Assembly: GCA_031772625.1 (NCBI GenBank)
Contig: CM062813.1
Location: forward strand, 769,296,720 to 769,360,719
Origin: Pinus tabuliformis
Taxonomy: Eukaryota; Streptophyta; Pinopsida; Pinales; Pinaceae
Length of the DNA stretch: 64,000 bases
Direction of reading: 5' to 3'
Both the position numbers and the translations under genes were made by a program. Below are positions 9,110 through 21,018 of the stretch, one piece after another (the stretch's first letter is position 1; each line of letters starts with the position of its first letter). Below the pieces are notes generated by a model. That model was not told where the DNA came from. It ran no database searches and saw only the letters and a program-made list of their open reading frames with translations.

Positions 9110-10780
9110 TCAATTTTCAATTCAAAGTCACTTTTAAAAATGATAGATAATGAATTACACCTACTAGTCTCAGACTAAAAGACAAAACTGCTTTAGCTAA
9201 AATTATTTGTTTGAGTTTATTCTGATAATAATTTTGTTTAGTGGAAAAAGTTAAAATGGTTTGGAAATAGTTAAAAAAAAATTAGTAATTTTATTTCAAT
9301 TTATTTTGATTATAAATTAAAAAAATTTAATTAAATTTTTTATAAAAGTTTATTTTTATTATTTAATTGTGATGAAATTTTTAGGTTAATTATAATTTAT
9401 AATAATTAATTTCAAATATGTAGGACATAAATGATAGTTGAAATAGAGGACTAATATATATAATAGAGATATTGTGGTTTATCATCAAGATATGAATGGA
9501 TAGCTGAAATAGAAGACTAATATATATAGTAGAGATGTAATGGCTAATCTCTACATCTCTTGAGAAATGTTAGATCGGCTATCTTTTTCAAAATCCTTAA
9601 TCGCAAACTAACTTTGTTGACCATTTCCTTTGTGTGTAAGTATAAAATCTCAGAATGCAGGCTTCTTTGATTCATAATTTATACCAAAAATATTTGGGAT
9701 CAAGTCACATATATTTTTATCTAGATTCATTCACTATTTAATTTATATTATTTGAAATAATTTAATAATTTTACTTAAATTTTTATTACAATTTTTTCTA
9801 ATAATAAAATAAAATTACAAAATCAACTTTAACTAACATTTTACTCCAATCCTCCAATTTAATAAGTTTGTAATAAACAAAAAATTTATTAAACTAACAG
9901 TCAAACAATCTAATAATTTTGGATGACCTCATTCCAATTGCAAATTCAATGAATTTATAATAAGCAATAATCTTATTAAACTACTAGTCAAACAACACCT
10001 AACTTTATCAAACAACCTCTTATCAATCTATTACTCAAATTTTAAGTGAGCTTATTTCTAAAATCTAATAATTTTGGATGACCTCATTCCAAATGCAAAT
10101 TCAATGAATTTATAATAAGCAATAATCTTATTAAACTACTAGTCAAACAACACCTAACTTTATCACACAACCCCTTATCAATCTATTACTCAAATTTGAG
10201 GTGAACTTATTTCTAGAATCTAGAAAAACACAGTAATTTTATTCCAGTAACAATCTAATAATTAATAATTAATTAATGTATCTAATCAAACAAATTAATA
10301 ATTAATACATCTATCTAAATTAAATGTTTATTAAATATCTACTTAAATTAAAAAGATATTAATTAATTAATAAATTATTTTATTTTTTATTAAATATTTA
10401 CTTAAATTAAAAATATATTAATTAATTAATAAATCATTTTAATTATAACAAAATTCGATAAAACCATTTATTAACACAAAACGAAAAACAAACTATTGAC
10501 TTAACTTTGTTTCGTTTCATACTGATCGAATACACAGAATCTAAAAACACAAACTTAATCTTAATCATCTACAGTCAAAGGCAACTACATAATACTAGGC
10601 ATCGGAAAAGGCAGGAACGATCAACTACACAATGCAAGTCATCATGGCGGGCAAACATAATGCTCCCACTGTACATCATTAAATTCATATGTTGACATAC
10701 ATGGGCGGCTCGATGTTCGTTGGTAGCCCATATCTTGACTTTAATATTATTCTTCACAATTTATGTAAACCTCTAACTTC
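9110..10780. repeat. AT-rich upstream flank of CRK copy A, no gene
   Basis: No gene is seen. The stretch parallels 34150-35560 (copy B) and 45250-45690 plus 52290-53330 (copy C). It contains a tandem duplication of 155 bp (9907-10061 and 10062-10216) that is single in copies B and C, so it arose after the copies separated. A shorter tandem unit starts at 9440 and 9505. Confidence 0.7.
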
Positions 10781-10785
10781 AACGT

Positions 10786-10915
10786 CGTCCTTTCAAAATC
10801 TATTTCGTCTTATTAATCCCTGCCCGCCGTTTGTCGTCCTTTCAAAGCCTATTTCGTCTTATTAGTCCCTGCCCGCCCTTCGTCTTATTAGTCCCTGCCC
10901 AAAGGGCGGGCAGGC
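10786..10915. repeat. 49-bp tandem repeat with a GC-rich inverted repeat
   Basis: cgtcctttcaaa...cctgcccgcc occurs at 10786 and 10835, with a partial third copy at about 10879. Inside the last part, cctgcccgccctt pairs with aagggcgggcagg across a loop of about 25 bases. Copies B and C carry shorter versions. Confidence 0.7.
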
Positions 10916-11289
10916 ACTATAGTAATCGACATGCTTTGTTATCCGTGCAGTCACAAACATTGAAACAGAAATTTCAGAAATTAAAATCGGAAACCCAAAG
11001 TTTCAAGTCAGATATTTCTTTTTCTGTTTTATTAAATAGTTACACGACATTTTGTTGGCCAATGAGAGACTTGACCTCTTATTTGGCCTCTTTTCAGAGG
11101 GAGAGGCGAGGCACATGCTGTATTGAATCTTCAAAATTTCTTTGCTTAAAAAACATTATTTCATTCATATTTTTTGGAAACATTATTTCATTCATATTTT
11201 TGTGGATTGAAATAATGTTAAGATTGTGCCATCTTTACATTTTGAAATTAAATTTTATACTCAAAATAATTGCTACTATTACTATCTTC

Positions 11290-11610
11290 ATATCTTAACA
11301 ACTCACCTCTCGTATCTTTTCCTTTACTATTATCTTGACACCTAAAATCTTAACACCTAAAGAGGCACCACCACCGCTTTGCTTTGCCACTTGGTTATCT
11401 AGATTTGTTACACCTCTCGTGTCTTTTCCATCCTCTACTTTCCTTTTCCATCCTCTGCTGTCACACAGCGCCACCAACAAAAGCACCTCCACCGCTTTTC
11501 TTTGCCACGTGGTGATCTGGATTTGTTACGCCTCTCGTGTCCTTGTCCTTTCCTTTGCTGTCACACAACGCCCACTTTGCTGTCACACAACGCCCACTTT
11601 CAAGTAGTAA
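11290..11610. repeat. Array of units of about 110 bp (ctcgtgtcttttcc / gccacttggtgat)
   Basis: About three degenerate units are here and about four in copy C at 53870-54260. Each contains ctttgccac(t/g)tggtgat and gttac(a/g)cctctcgtgtc. Both strands stay open over parts of it because of the repeat periodicity; I see no protein family. Confidence 0.6.
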
Positions 11611-11864
11611 AACAAGCGTGCAAAAACCTACAGAAAAGGCTCTACAACTGCCATTAGATACAAAGAAAAAAATTTGCGCAACAAGACTTCCCGTTTCGTA
11701 TGGTATGGCTTTAAGCCTGCCATCATGCATCTCAGTGTTCAATCCACATTGTATCGTATTATAACTTACAGCATTGGATCAGATGGAAGGATTTCAACAT
11801 ATAGCATAAACCCTGAATCTAAAAAAGTGCACGCTAACTAACTGCAGGTGGGGATATCCCGGAG

Positions 11865-12570
11865 GCTTCGAGGTTTTCAACTGAAGCGTCTTTTCCACTG
11901 TCTGCAACAGAAGCTAGCGTATCCCAATGTTTCAACAAACCCAACTGAAGTGTCTTTGCCACTGTCTGCAACAGAAGCCAGAGTATCCCAATGTTTCAAC
12001 AAAATCAAGCCAACGTATCCCAGTGTTTCCACAAACGCAGATCCTTGCAGTTGGAGGTAGGCGTGCCAAACTGAGGTTTGGGCAAGCCTCTGAATCACGT
12101 AGAAAAATTGAATGATATTCATGAAACGGATAACTTAAGTAGAGGGTCTTTGATGTTGCTGGTACTGAGCCTGCTTTATCGAACACCTTTGTCGTTGCTG
12201 GTACCGAGCCTGCGTTATCGAACCTATTTCTAGTCTCAAAAACAACAAAACGAATGGAAGAAAATACAACTGAAAATTTGTGCCAGATCCCGTGGCAGTG
12301 ATCACATTATTTGGCTCCACCTGGAATTGAAATAGAAAAATTGAATGATATTCATGAAACGGATAACTTAAGTAGAGGGTCTTTGTTGTTGCTAGTACGG
12401 CGCCTGCCTTATCGAACGCCTTTGTTGTTGCTGGTACGGTGCCTGCCTTATCGAACATGTTTCTAGTCTGAAAAACAGCAAAATGAATGGAAGAAAAGAC
12501 AACGGAAAATGATCCCATGGTAGTCATCACATTATTTGGCTCTACCTGGAATTGAAGTGTGTCAACATGC
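11865..12570. repeat. Two tandem repeat blocks upstream of CRK copy A
   Basis: At 11880-12030 a unit of about 65 bp around ctgtctgcaacagaagc occurs nearly three times. At 12101-12332 and 12333-12570 a unit of about 232 bp is duplicated (starting tagaaaaattgaatgat). Copy C has the same blocks at 54550-54647 with 60948-61010, and at 61100-61690. The site matching 11970-11980 is where the copia element entered copy C. Confidence 0.65.
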
Positions 12571-14630
12571 ATGGTTTGTCCCATTTGATTTCAGGAGTGT
12601 TAACATATCCATTATCTTAAATATTATTTTATGTTTAATGCTAATTAGTCGCTGAAGCGTCAAGTATTATTGAACATACGATTGGTAAAATAGAAACTCA
12701 ATATTATGTTGACGCTTTTATAAACATGACCCACTACCTTATTAATTATTTTTCATGAGCAGTGCCTGACAGTTATAACCTTACACGGTTTTTCTTAATC
12801 TGCACAATGACCTACAATTTGTCTTTTCGCCTTCCTAACACCTGTCATCAGTTATTTACTTCTGCAGATACATGCATGCATTTTCCAGGAGAAATGCCAT
12901 TCCATACGAATCCATGTTTATTACATAGATTCGTTCTTTTTAACTCCTCGCATAATCAGCGCAATAAAGCAGAAGCCACGACCGTCTGATGTTAATTGAA
13001 GATGAGAACTTCTTGGGAGAAATGCCATTCCATACGAATCCATGTTTATTACATAGATTCGTTCTTTTTAACTCCTCGCATAATCAGCGCAATAAAGCAG
13101 AAGCCACGACCGTCTAATGTTAATTGAAGATGAGAACTTCTTAGGATGTTCACAAATTAATTTGTGATGAATGCAAATAGCGGGGTGTGGAGTTACTAAA
13201 TCTAGAATAGACGACCAAGCTCCAACTTGAAATTGCCTCTTTTGTCTATTGTCTCTTTTGTCTACTCACAAGTAGCCACTGCCACATGTTGTATTTCAGA
13301 TCATTTGTAAACATGTTTCTGAATTTCATAAATTAAAGCCTAAATTGTTTTTAATAAAAGCTTCTATCAATATCCACTACGAATATGCTTAGTGCTAATT
13401 TCATTATCTTTATTGTTTGCAGTTTAAGTATATATTAAACAAATTGTTTTTAATAAAATCTTCCGGCAATATCCACGTGGACGTAATGAATGTGCTTGGT
13501 GCTAATTTCATTATCCCTTGAGCTTTAACCAATTAAGTTATGATGAATGCCTTAGCGTTAGATTGGTTGATTTTTAAATTTTTATAAACATCACCATCTC
13601 ACCTTATTAATTCCACAAGAATGTCTTTTAGCAGTTATTATAAGTTTTTATCAATTATTAATACAGTAAGTTATACTATTAAAATAATAACCTATGTGCA
13701 TGTTGTACATTTGGCTAATTTTCTGGTTGGCTAGAATTTCTTCATAGTGATTTGATGCTCGGAAATTAATATTACTCTTCGCACTTGGAATTTCTGCTTA
13801 AATGTTGACATTTCTTGTGGTACATTGAATTTCTGTATCTATGTATCGAGTTTATGGTTTAAGAGGGTTTTTTGGTATTGAATTTTTGTTAGAATATCGA
13901 CATTCTTTTTGGCACTTAAATTTCTGATTTTAGAAATCTAACAACTGCATCTTTCTATTTTGTCTGGTACCTCCAAGATTACCTTATTTGATAGAGATTT
14001 GCTTGTCTCTATTTTTAGAGTCTACAAATGACCTGATATAAATTTAGAATATATCATCTTTTCTCTACTTTCATCAATAGCGAATTTGGTATACTGGTTT
14101 ACTCCTGCAATTGCTTGCAATATTAACATGGCCTTAAACTGGGAAATGAAAGAGTGATAACGTGGTCTTGTCGATAAAAATGGTATATTGAAAACATAAA
14201 GCCCTACAATTACCTATTAACCAGCATTTACTCCATTAAGCGGACCACATAGCCCATGGGAATTTCTATGGTGCCATTGTTGCTAACCTAAATGCATATT
14301 CATATCCCTATGATACAACGGTGATACCTGTGCATTTCTGCTCCTTGATTTATCAGCATTTTTGCCTTGGTGTAATTTATCGTTTCATTTCGCACTTATT
14401 AAGATAGTATATTAATTTTTGTCATTTCAAATGTTTTGAATGAATTGATTACTTAAAATTAGTATTATTATCCAAAAACACAATACAGTTTATTTGACAC
14501 TAACAGGGACCTGCTGCTTCGCGAATCGCAGCTCGCCTTGTTCCTTTTCTAATCAGACTGCGGTGATTCCCATATTGACTGTGTGAAAGTGCATGCATCA
14601 CGTAGATGTGATTCACAACTTTCCTCAACT
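12571..14630. repeat. Upstream flank of copy A, no gene; 128-bp tandem duplication
   Basis: The stretch is AT-rich and parallels 61690-63730 in copy C. A 128-bp unit is duplicated (12888-13015 and 13016-13143); copy C has one (about 62036-62160). The homologous part is missing from copy B, which jumps from the equivalent of about 10860 to that of about 14545. I see no coding sequence. Confidence 0.6.
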
Positions 14631-15145
14631 TTCAAAGGAACGTTGAAAGCTCGAGAAGCAAAGGTTGAGCATAATTCAATCGTATATCATGAAAACATCT
14701 TTAAGACTGAAAAGACTTCCAAAGGCGATGTGATTTCATCTTGAAAGAAAAAAATTTAACCATGGAATTTATACATTCTGATGCTAGAGATATTAGTCCT
14801 CGAGATATACCAGAATAAAATGAAGTGGGTGATCACAAAGACCTCATTACTTTACCTGAGGGTGAGGCTGAAGGGCAGAGCACAATCACAAACCCTTCTT
14901 CTCATACCACCACTCGATACGATGATATCTTTTAACAACTTCTTGATTCCGAATAACAAACCCTCACCGATTCCTGTATACGATGCTCCTATTTACGACG
15001 ACGACATTTTCGGGGCCGTACAAGGCGTGAAGAGCTGATCCACGACAACGACATTTTTGCGGGAGTACAAGGCGTGAAGAGCTCATCCACGACAGTCACA
15101 TACGATGACGTTTTAAGCATTTGTGGTCAAGCAAGATGACAAGAT
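14630..15145 (+). pseudogene. Gene remnant, possibly auxilin-like
   Basis: Broken plus-strand frames read KGTLKAREAKVEHNS, GDVISS, TMEFIHSDARDISPRD and then PIPVYDAPIYDDDIFGAVQG. The last stretch resembles repeats in plant auxilin-like J-domain proteins (P-YD-P-YDDDIF-G--G-K-S followed by YDDVF), which act in clathrin uncoating. A block of about 50 bp (acgacatttt...caaggcgtgaagagct) is duplicated in tandem. The first half recurs in copy C at 63820-64000, where it runs off the window. Stops break it, no J domain is seen, and an L1 tail is inserted just downstream. The family call rests on pattern memory only. Confidence 0.35.
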
Positions 15146-15230
15146 TCAAATTCTTTGCACGCGTAAGTTTTTTACTCGACGAAGGAGGACAAAAACGAGG
15201 GATTTAGATTCGCTGCAATGAACAGTGTTT

Positions 15231-15644
15231 TTTTCAGAGAGAAAAATCTTCATAGAATTATATTGAGGCAATATAAAGAGTACATAAGATATGACAAGGA
15301 TCAGAACACCTTGCAAGCATATAAATCAAAATCTTGCAGCCATAGGATATCCCAGAGGGGATCAACACTACATCATACCAAAATCAGTGCAAAAAGGTCT
15401 TATCAAAGGCAAGATCAGCAGCTGTCTTATACATATATAGCAAAAGGAGACTATCTGAAATACAGGTAAACAGATGGATGAAAAGAAAAAAGGATCATAT
15501 TCCCGGGATGAAAAAGTCCTGGATGAGACAGGAACGATCACCAACAGAAACCATCATAGACCAAGAACCCGGGGCCATAGACAGACCCTTCTTCGACAGA
15601 CGGTCAGCTTGATCATTTTGGGAGCAAGGGATGTGGTGAATTGA
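15231..15644 (-). mobile_element. 5'-truncated L1 LINE, 414 bp
   Basis: In minus orientation it begins in the C-terminal end of an RNase H domain (PCSQNDQADRLSKKGL). A 3' untranslated region follows and ends in ctctctgaaaaaaa. It is flanked by a 16-bp target duplication gcaatgaaca(g/c)tgttt (15215-15230 and 15645-15660) with one mismatch. Open frames on the plus strand here are antisense and not genes. Confidence 0.8.
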
Positions 15645-15660
15645 GCAATGAACACTGTTT

Positions 15661-16560
15661 GTAGACTAAAAACCTAAAACCTATAGAAATAAAATGAAAT
15701 AAAATGGATTTTAATGACATCCACCCACTATCCCTTAATTCATATTCATATTTTCACTTAATTCATATTTTTTTTCTAGGTTGATTCCGATATTATGGAT
15801 CTTGGGTAAGAAATTCTTTGCTTTGTGAAGCTTTGTCTTCTGGAAAAATTCACTGAGATTGCCCACTTTAAGCTGTTATCACATTGATGACAGGTAACTT
15901 CATACGTTGTACACTCTTTGATAAAACATTGTTATGTTTCTACCACCCTTCTATTGCAAAAAATGTAAGTTCGTTTTTCCAAATCTTTTTTAGGGACCGC
16001 CCATCTACCAGTTTCACATCTTAGATGATGGGAGGTAGCCCTCAACAATTAAAATTTTAGTTGTTTCTTTGATCCACGAACTCAAATACTTTTTATCTAA
16101 GTATTTCCATGTTGGGTTAAATTATTTGACATAATATGCTTTCTTTTTGGCTACCTGTTTTCTCCACATAGCAATCCTAAATTTCTCTAACGCCCACCTT
16201 TTTATCTCCTCCTTAACATGAAAGCCATCATGTAGATTTATATGCCATTTGTCTAACCACTTTTTATTTTGTTTCACCAAAAACACACTCTCTTTCACCA
16301 ACCCTTTTGTAAAAGAGAAAATAAAAAATAAAAAATTAAGTAAAAATAGAAAAAGATTTTACTGAAAAATAACTATTTTAATAAGCATCGAGACATGTTT
16401 CAAACTCAAAATCTTGTGCCCTACAAAGAGGAAAACAAGAAATGTGGTCTCCCTAGGAATCTGACCCATTTGGTCAACCTATGCACTTTCAAACTTTTGA
16501 AAATTTATTCAAATTTTTAATTTTATAATCTAGAATGGTTACTGTACAACCTGCAATCCG
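15661..16560. other. No gene recognised
   Basis: AT-rich sequence with many stops in all frames. I see no repeat structure or family motif. Confidence 0.4.
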
Positions 16561-17180
16561 GAATGATTGAAAATTTGTCTACTTGGAACGACTTATGTTA
16601 GGCCACGTCATCTTATAATTTACCGTAAGAAACAGTGTTATGTAAGTCCTGTTAAGCCACGTCATCTTAGACATTACAATAAAGACGTTGTTATGGAATT
16701 CAAAGCATGGTTCGTAAATGTGTCATGTATTGGACTCAGACCATTGGACCAACACGCAGGTTGTGCCACGTGGTTTCTTGAATTATTTAGGGTTGAATCG
16801 ACTGTTAGATCCGTAAACATGAACAACGCGGCGAGGGTAAGGGGGCGCCGAACGAAAATCACAATGTTTAGTCAAAGAAGTGATAATCACAAATGAAAGA
16901 CGCTGCTTCAAAGCTGGGCGCGTCCAGGGAGATTGCTCGCAACCGCAAGCACATCGGATGGGAAGCGGCCCTCCTCGTTCACATCCCACGGTGCCTCATG
17001 AGGCCGCGATATCTCAGAAAGAACCAAAGCCCAGGAGAACCCCTCCAACAAGCCCACCAGGGAAAAATCTAGACAACTCGTCAAAGGAAAGGCTCTCCAG
17101 TCTGAAATCAGGAAGAACGAAGAAGTGCGCAACGAAAAAAAACCAGCCATGTGTCAAATTTGAATAGGTGGGAGGAGGGT
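16561..17180 (+). other. GC-richer island with repeated ACGT boxes and an unrecognised ORF
   Basis: Two copies of tta(g/a)gccacgtcatctta (near 16598 and 16654) and a third ACGT box, gccacgtgg near 16767, lie upstream of a GC-richer stretch. A frame from 16894 reads MKDAASKLGASREIARNRK, and another (16880-17167) is Pro/Lys-rich. I recognise neither. ACGT-core boxes are bind sites for plant bZIP factors, so this could be a promoter and first exon of a lost gene. That is inference. Confidence 0.25.
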
Positions 17181-20100
17181 GAAATTGATTCGTTGGAGTG
17201 AACAGTGCCTGCACATTAAGACAACGTCTTGGACGTAATTATTATCATTAAATAAATTGTAAAAGGGATTTTTCATAAAAGTATAATGTAACAATAAATT
17301 AATAATGAGTATAATTATATAAATTAAATAGTAAATTAATAATGAGTATAATTATATAAATTAAATAGTTAATGGATTTAGATATTGTCATTATCACATT
17401 TATTTTTAGTAAGGAAAAAAAACTGTATTATATTCATAGATAATTTTGATATATACAACATCTGCCAGATAACTAGTGATAGCCAGTAGGCTCATGTTGT
17501 GAGGAATTATGAAATATAAGATCTATAAATATACCCAGATTTTGGCATGCAAGCCAGTAGGTTGATAGATATCCACATCAGATCACCAAAAAACAGATTC
17601 CTTCTCTAGATTATATAAAAAATATATAAAGATCTTCTATAAAAAGCAACTATGATGGGAATGACTGATAAATATAAAAGAAGGAAAAGAACAGGATTCA
17701 TGCTACATACCAAATATGAGGAGAAAAAAATAATATGTTATGTACAAGGTAGATAGAAGTCTTGTATATTGTGCCGAATATCTCCAACTGTTATGGACAC
17801 CTTTCATATTTCATTTGGAGAGGAAAGTCCCTCTTTAGAGAGAGCATCTGCCTCTTTGTTGAAAGTCCTTTCTATGTGTTGAATTGTAAAATCCTTACGT
17901 GTATTCCAGATTGATGCTATTCTGTCCAACCACCACAAAAGATTGATATTTTTGATGACATGAACAGATTATACATGATCTATTATCACCTTGGAGTCAC
18001 CAAAAATATTTAGTCCTTGGATGTTTAAAAAGTTACTTAAGCTCAAGAGTCCTGCCAAGACCATAGCCTCCGCTTTGTTGTTCGATCCTTTCCCACTGTG
18101 CCAAGAGATTTCAATACGCTGGTCCTCGCACGGAATAATAAGAACCCCACAAGCGCAGTTTCCATTCATTGCCGCCCCGTCAAAATAAGCACGTGGAAAA
18201 ATAGTAGGTTCTATCGAATTCCCAACATGCTTCCTGTGATTGAGATGAGTATTAGGGAGACTGTTGATGGAAAGGTGAGATAAGATGGAATCAAGTACAA
18301 ATGTATAACTTTCCTTGCTGTCTTGAAACAGAGCCCTATTCCTCCATTTCCAAATAGCCCAAATGGAAATCAGCAGAATAGGTCTCCATTATGTTCTCAT
18401 CGTACTCCACCATTGAAAAGCATCCTTTATAGATGGGAAATAAATCCTAATTAAACCAAAGTGTTCAGCAAGAGACTTCCATATCTTCATAGCATAGGGA
18501 CAGACTAGGAAAATGTGATAATCGTTTTCTTCATTTGCTTTGCGAATAGAACAGATTGCTGGCCCATACCAATTTCTTTTTTGTAAATTATTCCACATAA
18601 GATTCTTGCTGTTGAAAACCAACCAGGCGAATAAAATAATCTTGATAGGGAAATTCAATTTCCAAAAAAATATGGGGAAAATGTTTTCAGGGGGGATTGA
18701 TTTGTCTATCTGAAGCTTGTTATAAATACCTTTTACATTAATTGATGACCGCCCCTTGAACCCATTCCATATAAGATGATCCTCCTCCGATGATCTGAAA
18801 ATACCCCTGCTTTTCATATACGAAATGACCTTATCCCATTGTGAAGTTAGATCATCATAGAGACCCAACATCTCGGTCGACTTCCATGTAGGAATTAAAC
18901 CCAACCATTTCTCAATGACCTGATCCCAGTAAAAAATCCCTTTTCGGTGTAAGGAGTAAAACAACTGTTGGGAAATAGTCAAATCCATTACATCGCCGGC
19001 TAAGGGATCAAGGCCAAGTTCCATGCCAAGTTTTTTAGAAAAAAATGCTCAATTTTGTGGAAACTTCTCCATATGGCAGATCCTTGGGGAGGACCAAAAG
19101 ACCCCTGTCTAAACCAGAAGATAATATCTCTGTTATCCAAATATTTAGCCTTGATAACTTTGCTCCAGATGTTGTTCCCGAATACAACCTTCCATAATGA
19201 TTTGCAAAGGAGAGCAATACGAAATAAATTTAAGTCCAAAATACCCCAGTCCCCCAGAATTTTAGGACGAGACAAGTTTGAAAGCTTTGTCAGATGGAAT
19301 CTTCTATGATCCCTATTTTCTCCCCAAATGAAAATAGTAGTACTCCTATTCAGATTTTGGATATTTTTACAGGAATGTAGAATAGATGTGCCCAGTAGAC
19401 CATTAACTCTACCAGAACAGTTTGTGTTAATATAAATCTTCCCGCCAATGACAGACTTTTAAATTCCCAGCCCGCTATCCATTTGATAAATCTTTCATGA
19501 ATCCATGACCAATTTGGTGAAGTGTATCCAACCGGTTTAAGATGGAAGCCTAGATATTCCAAGCCCTCATGAAGGGGTTTAGCCTTGATATTGAAGAGGT
19601 TGATCAGATATGCAGCAATCTTTGAATTAATATCCTTCATATAAAAAGATGATTTGTCCCTGTTTATATAGAGCCCCGTGGCTTTCTGAAACTTCCCTAA
19701 TAAAGCATGAAGACAGTCTGACGAGGCATGACACAGCATTGCCGATAGCAGAATGTCGTCGACAAAAAGATTGTGAGAAAAGGAAATATCTCTACTAATA
19801 ACCAAAGGATTGCAAACCTTATCCCTAATGACTCTCTTAATGTGGAGACTGAGAGAATCCATGACTAAAATGAAAAGGAGAGGGGATAGAGAACAACCCT
19901 GCCGCAAACCTCTACCAGCAGGGAAGAAAGAGGAGGGGATACCATTTACGAGAACAACGTAGTTCACATCAATTACGCATGCCATAATCTAATTGGAGCA
20001 GTTGTTATTTAGACCAATTTTTGTGAGAAGACATCTACGGAACCCCCAGTCTATGCAATCATAAGCTTTCCTGAGATCAATTTTTAAAAAAGAAGCCTCC

Positions 20101-20886
20101 GACTTCCTAATATGCATGGAATGAAGGCATTCCTGAGTTATAGCCACGGCCTCTAAAATGTTCCTATCCTTAAAGAAACCATGTTGTTCTAAAGTAATAT
20201 GGATGGATAGCATATCCCGTATCCTTTCTGCAATAAGTTTGGAGATAATCTTGTAAAGGGTATTACAGAGAGAGATGGGCCTCAAGTCCATGAAGGTGAG
20301 GGAGGGCTTCTTTTTAGGAATTAATGCAATATATGTAGAGGATATAGTATGGGTAATAATGCCCATAATCCTTGACTCCTCTACCATATTCAGAAGATCA
20401 TATTTCAGAATATCAAAAAAATGGATGAAAAAGTCAATAGTCCATCCATCAGGTCCCGGGCTCTTGTCTTTTTGAAATGATTTCATGATTGACAAAAGTT
20501 CCTCCTCTGTTACCTTGGAAAAAGGATGTTCATTCTGCTCCTCATCAAACATAATGGGATAAGGTTCTATGCCCCATAAGATATCATCAATATCACTGCC
20601 CCCATTCCTGTTGTATGCCTTCTGAAAATATTTGACAGCCTCCTTGGATAGGTCTGCCTGAGATACCACCGTGGAACCCATTTCATCTTTAATCTCCCAT
20701 ATGGAATTTAATTCTCGCCTATTATTTGCGAAACGGTGAAAGAATTTAGTGTTCTTATCCCCCTCTTTAAGCCATGTGGCTCTGCTCTTTAGTCTCCATG
20801 AAGCCTCTTCAATAGCCAGTAGGTTCTGTTTTTTCCTTTCGAGGTCCCTAATGTGAGCCCTCGTATCCAATGAAACATTATTTGAA

Positions 20887-21018
20887 TTGTAGAGTTGAGG
20901 CTTTTGTGATCCATATCAAGTTTACGAGAGATTTTTCGGCGAAAATCACATGAGAAACCATTTGTCGACGCGTTTCGAACCAACCAGTGTGGTTCATCGT
21001 CAGGACATGATCTCTTGT
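20887..21018 (-). mobile_element. 132-bp Penelope-like insert with hammerhead motif
   Basis: The insert is flanked by a perfect 14-bp duplication aaacattatttgaa (20873-20886 and 21019-21032). Dropping it and one duplicate leaves an uninterrupted L1 ORF2 frame (SACLTSNNV continuing as SLDTRAHIRDLERK), so it is a true later insertion. The insert has no coding capacity. In minus orientation it carries a hammerhead-ribozyme core of the type known from Penelope-like retroelements. It may be a short Penelope-like end fragment or a small non-autonomous ribozyme element. Confidence 0.75.
20955..21010 (-). ncRNA. Hammerhead ribozyme motif, type I with minimal stem III
   Basis: Reading the minus strand: CTGACGA (21003-20997), one extra base, stem II GAACCA / TGGTTC (within 20995-20977), then GAAAC (20976-20972). 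A two-base-pair stem III (AC, loop GC, GT) follows, then C as the cleavage base at 20967. Stem I is short: TGTC before the core pairs with GACA after the cleavage site. All invariant core bases (CUGANGA, GAA, U-H at the cut) are present. The extra base after CUGANGA and the tiny stem III match the form I know from Penelope-like elements. Activity is untested. Confidence 0.7.

Noticed and set aside
11335-11764. Overlapping frames of 65-93 codons on both strands
   Set aside because: Repeat periodicity keeps several frames open; no conserved protein is seen.
15218-15469. 83-codon plus-strand frame
   Set aside because: It is antisense to the 3' region of the L1 tail at 15231-15644.
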